The notes: generated by a model from the letters alone, not told the origin. Positions 1 through 6,393 are shown, numbered from the stretch's first letter. The stretch is 6,796 bases of DNA from Thermoleophilia bacterium (GCA_029858755.1 JAOUEK010000109.1:1-6796); one strand, 5' to 3'. Program-made: numbers and translations.

Positions 1-1
1 G

Positions 2-154
2 GTGCCCGGGGAGGAGCTCACACCGAAGCTACTCGACGGCTCGCTCGCGGCGGGCATCACAGCACACGGCAACGACGTCACAGGTTCCACGAGGACCGAG
101 GAATCCCAAGCGCGTCTGCCGGCCGCCGCCCAGGGCATGGCACCTCCTCCATGA
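2..154 (+). CDS. Possible 3' end of an unidentified gene (partial)
   Basis: The frame starting at base 2 is open from the window edge to a TGA at 152-154, giving about 50 residues that begin VPGEELTPKLLDGSL and end GMAPPP. Most of its first 35 codons end in G or C, as in the confirmed genes of this window, and the composition (acidic, Leu and Gly) is protein-like rather than the Arg/Pro-rich pattern of the shadow frames here. I do not recognise the family. The last 15 residues are Ala/Pro-rich and may be a disordered tail. Frame 3 is also open across the same bases, so a non-coding or decayed stretch linked to the adjacent pseudogene is a real alternative. Confidence 0.3.
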   Translation: MPGEELTPKLLDGSLAAGITAHGNDVTGSTRTEESQARLPAAAQGMAPPP

Positions 155-251
155 AGCTGCGCGCAGGATCGGCCCGCATGCCACACTGACCGCTCAGGGC
201 GCGGGCGCAGCGGACCGGGTCGGCGTCGATCCGACCCGTTGGGGGTGTCGA

Positions 252-565
252 ATGAATCCAACCGCTCACGTCGCCGGCGTGGGCAACGGCATGATCCTCG
301 GCTACCTGATGTACCGGACGGCGCTGGTGCCGCGCCGCATGGCGGTGCTGGGCCTTGTGGGCGGCCCGATGCTGGCGGTGGCATTCGTGCTCGCGCTGTT
401 CGGGCGATCGAGGTCGGGTCCGCGGGGCAGTGCCTGCTCTCGACGCCAGTGATCGTGTGGGAGGCCTCACTCGGCATCTACTGCGCCTGGGAGGGCTTCC
501 GGACGCCGCGGGACGTCGAGGTCGCGAGTGCTCCGGCGGTGGAGCCGACCATGGCCGCCGTGTGA
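252..565 (+). pseudogene. DUF4386-family membrane protein remnant, 5'-truncated and frameshifted
   Basis: The ATG at 252 opens a frame reading GNGMILGYLMYRTALVPRR followed by a hydrophobic segment ending LALFG. This is the usual near-C-terminal block of DUF4386 integral membrane proteins: GNG, LGYLMYR, LVPRRMAVLGL, GGP. The frame then becomes Arg/Ser-rich and stops at 450-452. The expected continuation lies in the frame starting at 239 and reads IEVGSAGQCLLSTPVIVWEA then SLGIYCAWEGFRTP, ending at a TGA at 563-565. Adding one G to the GGG at 402-404 joins the two as LFG-A-IEVG. Family members usually have roughly 220-250 residues and several membrane helices. Only about 105 residues remain, and no hydrophobic helices are seen upstream in this frame. 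The gene is therefore both truncated and frameshifted. The frameshift, but not the truncation, could be a sequencing error in a short homopolymer. Confidence 0.75.
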
Positions 566-590
566 CGGATCCCCGCGGCATCTCGCCGGT

Positions 591-629
591 TCGACGGCAC
601 CCGGATCGCACCGACCCGGGTGCCGGCGA
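591..629. terminator. GC-rich hairpin between convergent genes, candidate bidirectional terminator
   Basis: The arms CGGCACCCGG (595-604) and CCGGGTGCCG (616-625) are perfect reverse complements, giving a 10-bp stem around an 11-nt loop. After one A-G mismatch, three more pairs (591-593 with 627-629) extend it. It lies between the stop of the plus-strand pseudogene at 565 and the stop of the minus-strand STAS-like gene at 633-635, the usual place for a shared terminator. Neither side has a T-run, which is common for high-GC actinobacterial terminators but lowers certainty. Confidence 0.5.
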
Positions 630-632
630 TCG

Positions 633-995
633 TCAGTTGCCGGCGGCCCAGGCGATCGCCTGGTCGCGCTGGGCCATCGGGAAGCGCTTCATCTCGCCCG
701 GGGTCATCCAGCCGAACAACGATGCGACGGTGATCATCCAGTCGAGATCGGTGACGAGCGCGATGCGCTTCCACTTCGTGATGTGCTCCATGCCCATCTT
801 GAGGTCTTCCCAGGCGGCGCCGCCCGACAGGCCGTCCCACGCCGGGAACACGAGCACGATGCGGATCTCGCCGCCGCCGTCGGTCACGCGTTGGACCGCG
901 GGCATCAGGACGTCGCGGTAGTCGGACGAACGAAGCTCGCCGGTGGCCTCGTACCCGAGGACCCCCTCGGGCAGGTTCTCGATCGGTGTCAGCAT
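633..995 (-). CDS. SpoIIAA-like / STAS-SEC14 domain protein
   Basis: A 120-residue soluble protein that is a single domain from end to end. Its pattern matches the SpoIIAA-like family (STAS/SEC14 fold): an N-terminal beta strand with GVLGYEATGEL (residues 11-21), a YRDVLMPAV helix (26-34), IRIVLVF (45-50), a WDGLSGGAAWEDLKMG loop and helix (53-68), RIALVTDLDW (77-86), and the C-terminal LFGWMTPGEMKRFP (93-106). Length is typical of the family. The biochemical role of these proteins is poorly defined; proposals include small lipophilic ligand binding or protein-protein regulation. There is no signal peptide or membrane segment. The ATG at 995 is chosen because the domain begins within a few residues of it and a leaderless-type -10 element lies 6 nt upstream. 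It follows the GMC gene on the same strand after 73 bp, so it may be read both from its own promoter and by read-through. Confidence 0.85.
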   Translation of the reverse strand: MLTPIENLPEGVLGYEATGELRSSDYRDVLMPAVQRVTDGGGEIRIVLVFPAWDGLSGGAAWEDLKMGMEHITKWKRIALVTDLDWMITVASLFGWMTPGEMKRFPMAQRDQAIAWAAGN

Positions 996-1001
996 GCACC
1001 G

Positions 1002-1007
1002 AGACTA
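1002..1007 (-). promoter_or_regulatory. Candidate -10 element (TAGTCT) for a leaderless STAS-like transcript
   Basis: On the minus strand TAGTCT fits the actinobacterial TAnnnT -10 consensus and is followed by 6 nt (CGGTGC) and then the ATG of the STAS-like gene. That spacing puts the transcription start at the A of the start codon. No Shine-Dalgarno sequence precedes the ATG. A weak -35-like ACGACC lies 16 nt further upstream. Confidence 0.5.
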
Positions 1008-1068
1008 CGCCGGTGGCGGCTGTGGTCGTCGCTGCTCCCGGATCCTCGCCGCTGAGCCGGCCGGGACG

Positions 1069-2550
1069 TCAGCCCGGGTACGTGAGCGCCCGGGCGATGC
1101 GCTCGGCGACCACGACGGTGGGGATGTTCGTCGTGGCTCGGGGCGTCACGGGCATCACCGAGGCGTCGGCGACGACGAGGCCGTCGACACCCTGCACGTG
1201 ACCGTCGGCGTCGGTGACCGATCCCATGGCGCACGTGCCGACGGGATGCCAGTAGTGGATCACCCCGGCGCGCACCGCATCGCGCAGGTCGTGGCGGGCG
1301 GGGGCGTCCGGGCCGGGTTCCAGCTCTCGGTCGAGCAACGAGGCGAAGGGCTCGGTGGCGGCGAACGCCCGGGCGAGCTCCACGCCGTCGACGAGCGCCT
1401 CGAGGTCGTGATGGTCAGGATCTGAGAGGAACGCGTGGTCGAGCCTCGGCGCCGACGCCGGGTCCGCGTCGCGCAGCGTGAGTGCGCCTCGCGCCCTCGG
1501 CGTGAGCATCGCGACGAACACCCCGAGGTGCCCGTCCATCGAGATCTCGGGGAACACGTGCAGGTCGAACGGCTCCCCGGCCGCCTGCGCCCGCCCGCTC
1601 TCGCCTTTCGCGAATCCCTGCTCGTCGGGCACGACGTGTCCGGCGGCCTCGAACTCGGCGGTTCGGCGCGCGAGTTCCTCGCTGGGGGCGAACGTCAGCT
1701 CGAAGCTCGGATGGTCGTGCAGGTTGCGCCCGACGGGCAGGTCGACGATCGCGTCGATGTCGAGCGCCCGCAGCTCGTCGGCGGGCCCGATGCCGCTGCG
1801 CATCAGGATCGCCGGGCTCCCGTACACGCCCGCACACACGACGACGAGGCCGGCGTGGATCTCGACCTCTCCGAGCGGGCCGATCGCCCGAACCCCGACC
1901 GCGCGGCCGCCCTCGACGATCACCCGGTCGACGGTCGTGTCGCCACGCACCGTGAGGTGCGCGCGATCGCGCACCGGGTCGAGGTAGGCGAAGGCCGCGT
2001 TCCACCGGACACCGTCGGGGCTGTTGGACGGCTCGACGCAGACCCCCATCCCGCCGTCGAGCGTGTCGAGGTCGTCGGCCTCCGCCAGGCCCATCGCGAC
2101 GCCGGCCTCGACGAATCCGCGGTGGAACGGGGCGACTTCGTCGTTGGCGAACCGGCGCACGCGCATGCGGGTTGACGTCTCGTCGAAGAGCGGGAACAGG
2201 TCGTCGGCCGACCATCCCTCGAGCCCGCGGGCCGCCCAGCCGTCGTAGTCGTCGCGATGGCCCCAGCTCACCGTGCAGCCGTTGTGAGCGGAGCACCCGC
2301 CGATCACCCGCGCCCGCTCGTAGGCGAGGGAGCGTGCGGGCAGCTCGTCGCCCGACGTGTATCCCCAGTCGTGCGAGACCGGGATCGTGCGGGCGTCGAG
2401 CATGTCGGCCGGCCATCGACCCTCGGCGAACGCGCCGTAGTCGGGGCCGGCCTCGATGAGCAGCACGCTGCGGCCCGCCTCGACGAGCCGCGACGCGACG
2501 ACGGGACCGGCCGTGCCGCCGCCGCACACGATCGCGTCGTAGTCCGTCAC
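1069..2550 (-). CDS. GMC-family FAD oxidoreductase with choline-oxidase-type flavin-linking motif
   Basis: A 493-residue glucose-methanol-choline flavoenzyme, near the family's usual 500-550, that should oxidise an alcohol or amine alcohol. Visible elements: Rossmann GGGTAG at 10-15 with the ribose-binding Glu in LLIEAG (33); IGGCSAHNGC at 83-92; the second GMC signature GSPAILMRSGIG (244-255); GRNLHDH (274-280); catalytic His435 in HPVGTCAMG; and the C-terminal DASVMP...TTNIPT with Asn475. In choline oxidase (GGCSSHNSC) the His of this motif carries covalent FAD, so His89 is a candidate attachment residue. The Ser two residues after it is Gly91 here. No signal peptide, so cytoplasmic. The GTG start overlaps the cyclase stop as GTGA, and GAGGG (2560-2564) lies 9 nt upstream. 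Starts further upstream would read through the cyclase gene. A mycofactocin-associated MftG-like role is an alternative, but no mycofactocin genes are present. The substrate is unknown. Confidence 0.93.
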   Translation of the reverse strand: MTDYDAIVCGGGTAGPVVASRLVEAGRSVLLIEAGPDYGAFAEGRWPADMLDARTIPVSHDWGYTSGDELPARSLAYERARVIGGCSAHNGCTVSWGHRDDYDGWAARGLEGWSADDLFPLFDETSTRMRVRRFANDEVAPFHRGFVEAGVAMGLAEADDLDTLDGGMGVCVEPSNSPDGVRWNAAFAYLDPVRDRAHLTVRGDTTVDRVIVEGGRAVGVRAIGPLGEVEIHAGLVVVCAGVYGSPAILMRSGIGPADELRALDIDAIVDLPVGRNLHDHPSFELTFAPSEELARRTAEFEAAGHVVPDEQGFAKGESGRAQAAGEPFDLHVFPEISMDGHLGVFVAMLTPRARGALTLRDADPASAPRLDHAFLSDPDHHDLEALVDGVELARAFAATEPFASLLDRELEPGPDAPARHDLRDAVRAGVIHYWHPVGTCAMGSVTDADGHVQGVDGLVVADASVMPVTPRATTNIPTVVVAERIARALTYPG

Positions 2551-5500
2551 GCGTCGGGACCCTCGGTCGAGGTGGGGCTCCTGCTCGCCCTCGCGTCGGC
2601 GACGCGGCGAACCGACGCCAGGTCCTCCTTGCGCGCGAACATCTCGTGCGCGGCGTCGAAAGCGGCCTCGGCCTCCGCCGTCCGGCCGGCCGCTCGCATC
2701 ACCGTGCCCCGCACGAGGTGGGTCTCGGCCTCGAACGTCAGGTACTGGGTCGGGCGGATCAGCTCGAGCGCGCGCTCGACCTCGGCGAGGGCCTGGTCGT
2801 GCTCGCCGCGCGCCGAGGCGAGCAGGCCGGCGGTCCACGCGATCGGCACGTGCGCGGCGAAGTCGTCATCGGCCGCCATCGAGCGTGCGTCGTCCATCAG
2901 CCGTTCGGCGAGCTCGAGCGAGCCCGCGACTGCCGCGTAGTAGGCCGTCAACGCCGTCAGCGTCGAGTTCGCGCCGGTCTCGCCGATGCGGTCGTACTCG
3001 CGCTTCGCCTCGAGCCCCCACGCGATCGCGTCGTTGGTGCGGCCGAGCCGGAACATGGCCTCGAGTTGCGTCTGTGCGTTCAGGAGCCGCAAGGCTGGAT
3101 CGCCCACCTCCGCTTGCAGCGCCGTCAGCATCGCGGACGCCTCGTCGAAGCCAACCTGGTCGTCGGCCATCGATCGGAGCACGATGCGCGAGAGCTGCGC
3201 GCGTGCGCGCCCGAGCATCGACCCCTCGTAGATCCCCTCGATGCGGTCGGGCGTGCTCGCCGCCTCGCTCGCAGGCTCGGGGCCCCACTGGAGCGAGGCC
3301 CCGAATCCGAAGCCGATCGTCCGCCGTTCCGCGATGCCCATCGTGTGGGCCCGGGGGAGCAGCTCCTCCGCGATGCGGCGATACTCCGCCACGTCGCCGT
3401 TGAGGAAGCGGAGCAGGCCGATCGCGAGGTCGCACCGGTCGACCAGCTGCTGCGACCCGAGCACACGTGCTTCCTCCCGCAGGCGGTCGTACCGGCGCCC
3501 CACATCGTCGAACACGACCGAGGGGTCGACCCACACGGAGCAGGTCGCCAGCACCATCTCGGCCCGGATCCTGATCGCGGGGTCGTCGGCCTCGACGATG
3601 CCCGACGCGGCGGCGATGGCCTCGTGGTGGCGGTTCTGCTCCTGCAGCACGGTGGCGAGCTCGGCGATGATCTCCGCTCGCGTGCCGGCGCTCATCTCGA
3701 CCGCCCGCTCGAGCAGGTGCGTCGCGGTCGGCAGATCACCGCGCACCGTCACCCGGTCGGCCGCCCGCCGCAGCGCCACCGCCGCCCGGTCGCCCAGCAC
3801 GGCGGTCGCCTCGTCGTCGAGCCCGAGCTCCCGCCGGTAGCGCCATGCCTGCTCGAGATGGTGCGCGAGGATCTCGACGTACTCGTCGGAACGATCGCCG
3901 GCTGCGCGTTCCAGCCAGTCCGCGAAGCGCTCGTGCAGGTCGGCGCGCTGTTCCTTCGGCATGGCCTGGTACGCCGCGTCGCGGATCAACAGGTGCCGGA
4001 AGCGGAACGCGTCGTCGCCCGCGAACTCCGCTCGGTCGGGGCGGATCAGCTCCTTGCGCGCGAGCGTGAGCAGGCGCGGCCGCACCTGGGCGCGCAGGGG
4101 CTCGGGGGCCAGCGACGTCACCGCGCCCGCGTGGAAGACCTTCCCCTCGACGGCGCCGCGTTCCATCACGGCGCGTTCCTCCGCGTCGAGGCGGTCGAGG
4201 CGCGCGGCGAGCAGCAGCTGGATCGTCGGGGGCACCGCGAGATCGGCCACGTCGTCGGCCGCGCGCCACACGGAGCCGTCGAACCGGAGCACCCCGTCGT
4301 CGATAAGCATGCCGACCATCTCCTCGACGAACAGCGGGTTGCCGTCGGCCGCGTCGAGGATGCGCTCGCGAGCGTTCGCCGGCAGGTCGTTGTCGCCGAG
4401 CAGGTTGTCGAGCAGGGCGGCGGCGGCATCGGCGGGCAGGGGCTCGAGGAGGATCGTGGTGGCGTTGACCTTGCCGCCGCTCCACCCCGCGCGCAGCTCG
4501 AGCAGCTCCGGCCGTGCGATCACGAGCAGCAGCACGGGCGCGTCGCGGGTCCAGTCCGCGACGTTCTCCACCAGGTCGAGCAGCAACGGCTCGGCCCAAT
4601 GCAGATCGTCGATCACCAGCACCAAGGGACGGTCGTGCGCGAGGTGCTCGAAGAGCTTGCGGGCTGCCCACGCGGTGTCCTCGGGGCCGACCGGCTCGGT
4701 CCACCCCAGCACCCCGCTCAGTGCGGCCGCGATCGAGGCGGATCCGTCCGCGCCTGCCACGAGCCCCTCCAGCGCCGCGCGGGCGATGGCCGGGTCCGCC
4801 CGCTCGCCCAGACCGGCGGCTCCGCGCACGAGCTCGGCCAACGCGTAGTAGGTGATGCCCTCGCCGTAGGAGAGGCACCGTGCGCGCAGGATGCGTGCGT
4901 CGGCCCCGCGAAGGAATTCCCGCACGAGCCGCGACTTGCCCACCCCGGCGGGCCCGAGCATCGTGAACATGTGCGACGTGCGCTCGTCGACGACACGGCG
5001 CAGCGCCTGCTGCAGGATCACGAGCTCGTCGTCGCGCCCGACCATCGGTGCGTCGAGGTTGCGCACGTGTCCGGCCGTGTCGGGCACCACGTCGAGCAGC
5101 CGGAGGGCCGGCACCCGCGCGGCCTTGCCCTTGAGCTCGAGCGGCGCGACGGCCTCGACGCGAACGGCGTCCTTCACCAGCCGGAAGGTCGACTCCCCGA
5201 GGAGCACGTCGCCCGCCTCCGCCGCTTGCTCGAGCCGGGCGGCGACGTTCACGGTGTCGCCGGTCACGAGCCGCTGCCCCGCGCTCGGATCGCCGGCCAC
5301 GACCTCGCCGGTATTCACCCCGATGCGGATGCGCACCTCGACGCCGAGGTCGCGCCGCAGGTCGTTGTTGAGGCGGTCGAGCGCGCGCTGCATGCCGTCG
5401 GCGGCCCGCACCGCACGCAGAGGGTCGTCCTCGTGCAGGCGCGGGATGCCGAACACCGCCATCACGGCGTCGCCGATGTACTTCTCGACGGTGCCGCCGT

Positions 5501-5735
5501 GCCGTTCGATCACCGCGGCCATCGCGTCGAAGTAGCGCGCCTGCACCCGCCGCAGGGCCTCGGGGTCGAGGCGCTCGCCGATCGCGGTCGAGCCCGCCAT
5601 GTCGGCGAACACGACGGTCACGACCTTCCGGCTTCCCTGGTGCGGCCCGCTCGCCGCGGTCGCGAGCGGTGCGCCGCACTCCGAGCAGAACTTCGCCCGA
5701 TCGGGGTTGTCCTCACCGCACGACGAGCACCGCAT
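2547..5735 (-). CDS. Zinc-ribbon / class III nucleotide cyclase / STAND-like ATPase / TPR-like signalling protein
   Basis: A 1062-residue multidomain protein. Residues 3-20 form a zinc ribbon (Cys3, Cys6, Cys17, Cys20). Residues about 37-190 are a class III adenylate/guanylate cyclase catalytic domain: metal Asp45 in FADMAGST, Lys85 and Asp89 in EKYIGDAVMAVFG, IGVNTGEVVAGD, and Asn163 and Arg167 in GDTVNVAARLE. The position usually holding the second base-selecting residue appears to be Leu156. Residues about 231-430 are an AAA/STAND-type ATPase with MVGRDDEL, Walker A GPAGVGKS (261-268), Walker B LVLVIDDLHW (371-380) and IARPEL (406-411), followed by GNPLFVEEM. From about 650 to 1045 the sequence is Ala/Leu/Glu-rich helical repeats, probably TPR-like. 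There is no C-terminal LuxR-type helix-turn-helix and no membrane helix. Expected role: cAMP or cGMP synthesis gated by ATPase/TPR ligand or partner sensing. The ATG at 5735 is fixed by the zinc ribbon beginning at once and a -10 element 6 nt upstream. Confidence 0.93.
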   Translation of the reverse strand: MRCSSCGEDNPDRAKFCSECGAPLATAASGPHQGSRKVVTVVFADMAGSTAIGERLDPEALRRVQARYFDAMAAVIERHGGTVEKYIGDAVMAVFGIPRLHEDDPLRAVRAADGMQRALDRLNNDLRRDLGVEVRIRIGVNTGEVVAGDPSAGQRLVTGDTVNVAARLEQAAEAGDVLLGESTFRLVKDAVRVEAVAPLELKGKAARVPALRLLDVVPDTAGHVRNLDAPMVGRDDELVILQQALRRVVDERTSHMFTMLGPAGVGKSRLVREFLRGADARILRARCLSYGEGITYYALAELVRGAAGLGERADPAIARAALEGLVAGADGSASIAAALSGVLGWTEPVGPEDTAWAARKLFEHLAHDRPLVLVIDDLHWAEPLLLDLVENVADWTRDAPVLLLVIARPELLELRAGWSGGKVNATTILLEPLPADAAAALLDNLLGDNDLPANARERILDAADGNPLFVEEMVGMLIDDGVLRFDGSVWRAADDVADLAVPPTIQLLLAARLDRLDAEERAVMERGAVEGKVFHAGAVTSLAPEPLRAQVRPRLLTLARKELIRPDRAEFAGDDAFRFRHLLIRDAAYQAMPKEQRADLHERFADWLERAAGDRSDEYVEILAHHLEQAWRYRRELGLDDEATAVLGDRAAVALRRAADRVTVRGDLPTATHLLERAVEMSAGTRAEIIAELATVLQEQNRHHEAIAAASGIVEADDPAIRIRAEMVLATCSVWVDPSVVFDDVGRRYDRLREEARVLGSQQLVDRCDLAIGLLRFLNGDVAEYRRIAEELLPRAHTMGIAERRTIGFGFGASLQWGPEPASEAASTPDRIEGIYEGSMLGRARAQLSRIVLRSMADDQVGFDEASAMLTALQAEVGDPALRLLNAQTQLEAMFRLGRTNDAIAWGLEAKREYDRIGETGANSTLTALTAYYAAVAGSLELAERLMDDARSMAADDDFAAHVPIAWTAGLLASARGEHDQALAEVERALELIRPTQYLTFEAETHLVRGTVMRAAGRTAEAEAAFDAAHEMFARKEDLASVRRVADARASRSPTSTEGPDA

Positions 5736-5741
5736 GCGCGG

Positions 5742-5747
5742 ATGGTA
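5742..5747 (-). promoter_or_regulatory. Candidate -10 element (TACCAT) for a leaderless cyclase-oxidoreductase transcript
   Basis: Minus-strand TACCAT fits TAnnnT and is separated from the cyclase ATG by exactly 6 nt (CCGCGC), so transcription would start at the first base of the start codon. No purine-rich ribosome binding site lies between. It sits in the 75-bp gap after the nitroreductase-like gene, suggesting that the cyclase-oxidoreductase pair has its own promoter. The -35 region (TTCCTC at 17 nt) is weak. Confidence 0.5.
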
Positions 5748-5810
5748 GCCCTGGACGCGTTCGCGAGGAACGGGTCTCGCCGCCTCCGTCAGCTTCGATC
5801 CGCAAGAGAT

Positions 5811-6254
5811 TCAGTCCGGCGGCGTGGGCTCGAGCACGAACACGGGGATCTCGCGGTCCGTCTTCCTCTGGTAGTTGGCGTAGTCGGGCCATGTCGCGAC
5901 GGCGCGCTCCCACCACACGGCCTTCTCGTCGCCGAAGACCTCGCGGGCCGTGTAGTCGCGCTTGGTCGCGCGATCCTGCACCTCGACGTGCGGGTCGGCC
6001 TTGAGGTTGTGGTACCAGACCGGGTGCTCGGGCGCGCCGCCGAGCGAAGCGACGACCGCGTACGTGCCGTCGTGCTCGACGCGCATCAGCGGGGTCTTGC
6101 GGACCTTGCCGGTCTTCGCGCCCACCGACGTCAGCACGATCACGGGTCGGCCCCGCATGTCCCCGCCCTGTTCGCCGTTCGTCGCTTCGTAGCGCTCGAC
6201 CTGCTCCCGGGCATACCGGCTCGGGCTGGGCTCGTACTCACCGCTCAGGGGCAT
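5811..6254 (-). CDS. Deazaflavin (F420)-dependent nitroreductase / quinone reductase family protein
   Basis: A 147-residue split-barrel flavin/deazaflavin protein of the Ddn family (DUF385 type). It is expected to use reduced F420 to reduce quinones, nitroaromatics or other acceptors. Diagnostic stretches are [20 protein letters not shown] with PLM (35-57), [18 protein letters not shown] (67-84, Ser70 matching the serine of the VASKGG motif in Ddn), [13 protein letters not shown] (107-119), and [20 protein letters not shown] (122-141) with the paired tyrosines Tyr125 and Tyr128. It has full family length, no signal peptide, and an amphipathic N-terminus ([20 protein letters not shown]) typical of this branch. 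AGGA ending 7 nt before the ATG at 6254 supports the start. It lies 75 bp upstream of the cyclase gene on the same strand and divergent from the secreted-protein gene. Its presence implies F420 production by the host. The natural substrate cannot be assigned. Confidence 0.92.
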   Translation of the reverse strand: MPLSGEYEPSPSRYAREQVERYEATNGEQGGDMRGRPVIVLTSVGAKTGKVRKTPLMRVEHDGTYAVVASLGGAPEHPVWYHNLKADPHVEVQDRATKRDYTAREVFGDEKAVWWERAVATWPDYANYQRKTDREIPVFVLEPTPPD

Positions 6255-6261
6255 GGCCTCA

Positions 6262-6265
6262 TCCT
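6262..6265 (-). promoter_or_regulatory. Shine-Dalgarno site of the nitroreductase-like gene
   Basis: Minus-strand AGGA, within CAGGATGAGGCC, lies 7 nt before the ATG at 6254. It supports this start and shows that this gene has a leader, unlike the two probable leaderless genes downstream. No convincing TAnnnT -10 was found close upstream. Confidence 0.55.
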
Positions 6266-6344
6266 GCCACGGGTATCGTTCCCGCGCGGCCGATCCGGGG
6301 AGCGACTGCGTTCGTGACGACGCGTCCCAGCTTCAGCGCCGCAC

Positions 6345-6359
6345 GTCGAGGCTCTCGAC
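6345..6359. promoter_or_regulatory. 15-bp palindrome in divergent intergenic region, candidate operator
   Basis: GTCGAG-GCT-CTCGAC has perfect 6-bp inverted arms around a 3-bp centre. It sits near the middle of the 217-bp region between the divergent nitroreductase-like and secreted-protein genes and lies 5' of the candidate plus-strand promoter. This is a plausible site for a dimeric regulator, but short GC-rich palindromes are expected by chance in such DNA. Confidence 0.25.
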
Positions 6360-6393
6360 CAACTCGATCCGACTGCCGGCGTTGACCCGCCGC

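Noticed and set aside
78..611. 177-codon minus-strand frame opposite the DUF4386 remnant
   Set aside because: Its composition is Arg/Pro/His-rich with no domain, and the plus strand carries recognisable DUF4386 sequence.
478..999. 173-codon minus-strand frame over the STAS-like gene
   Set aside because: The overlapping 120-residue frame matches the SpoIIAA-like family throughout. This one is Arg/His/Asp-rich noise.
1415..2527. 370-codon minus-strand frame inside the GMC gene
   Set aside because: It is a frame-shifted shadow, extremely Arg-rich, with no motif, fully nested in a well-supported gene.
1069..2550. Assignment of the GMC protein as mycofactocin-associated MftG
   Set aside because: Length and the C-terminal Thr-Asn-x-Pro motif would allow it, but the IGGCSAHNGC motif is closer to choline oxidase and no mycofactocin biosynthesis gene is in the window.
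1069..2838. Longer version of the GMC oxidoreductase starting at 2838
   Set aside because: The extra N-terminal residues are Arg/Pro-rich and lie in the shadow of the cyclase gene. The FAD-binding motif begins 9 residues after the GTG at 2550, which also gives the GTGA overlap.
5736..5810. Terminator between the nitroreductase-like gene and the cyclase gene
   Set aside because: Only a weak 5-bp stem (GCGAG/CTCGC) is seen with no T-run, so read-through into the cyclase gene cannot be excluded.
2646..6317. A 1223-codon open frame on the plus strand opposite the cyclase gene
   Set aside because: It is rich in Arg, His, Gly, Val and Pro, has no recognisable domain and mirrors the GC-biased codons of the minus-strand cyclase, whose motifs are unmistakable. 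Long antisense frames are normal in such high-GC genes.
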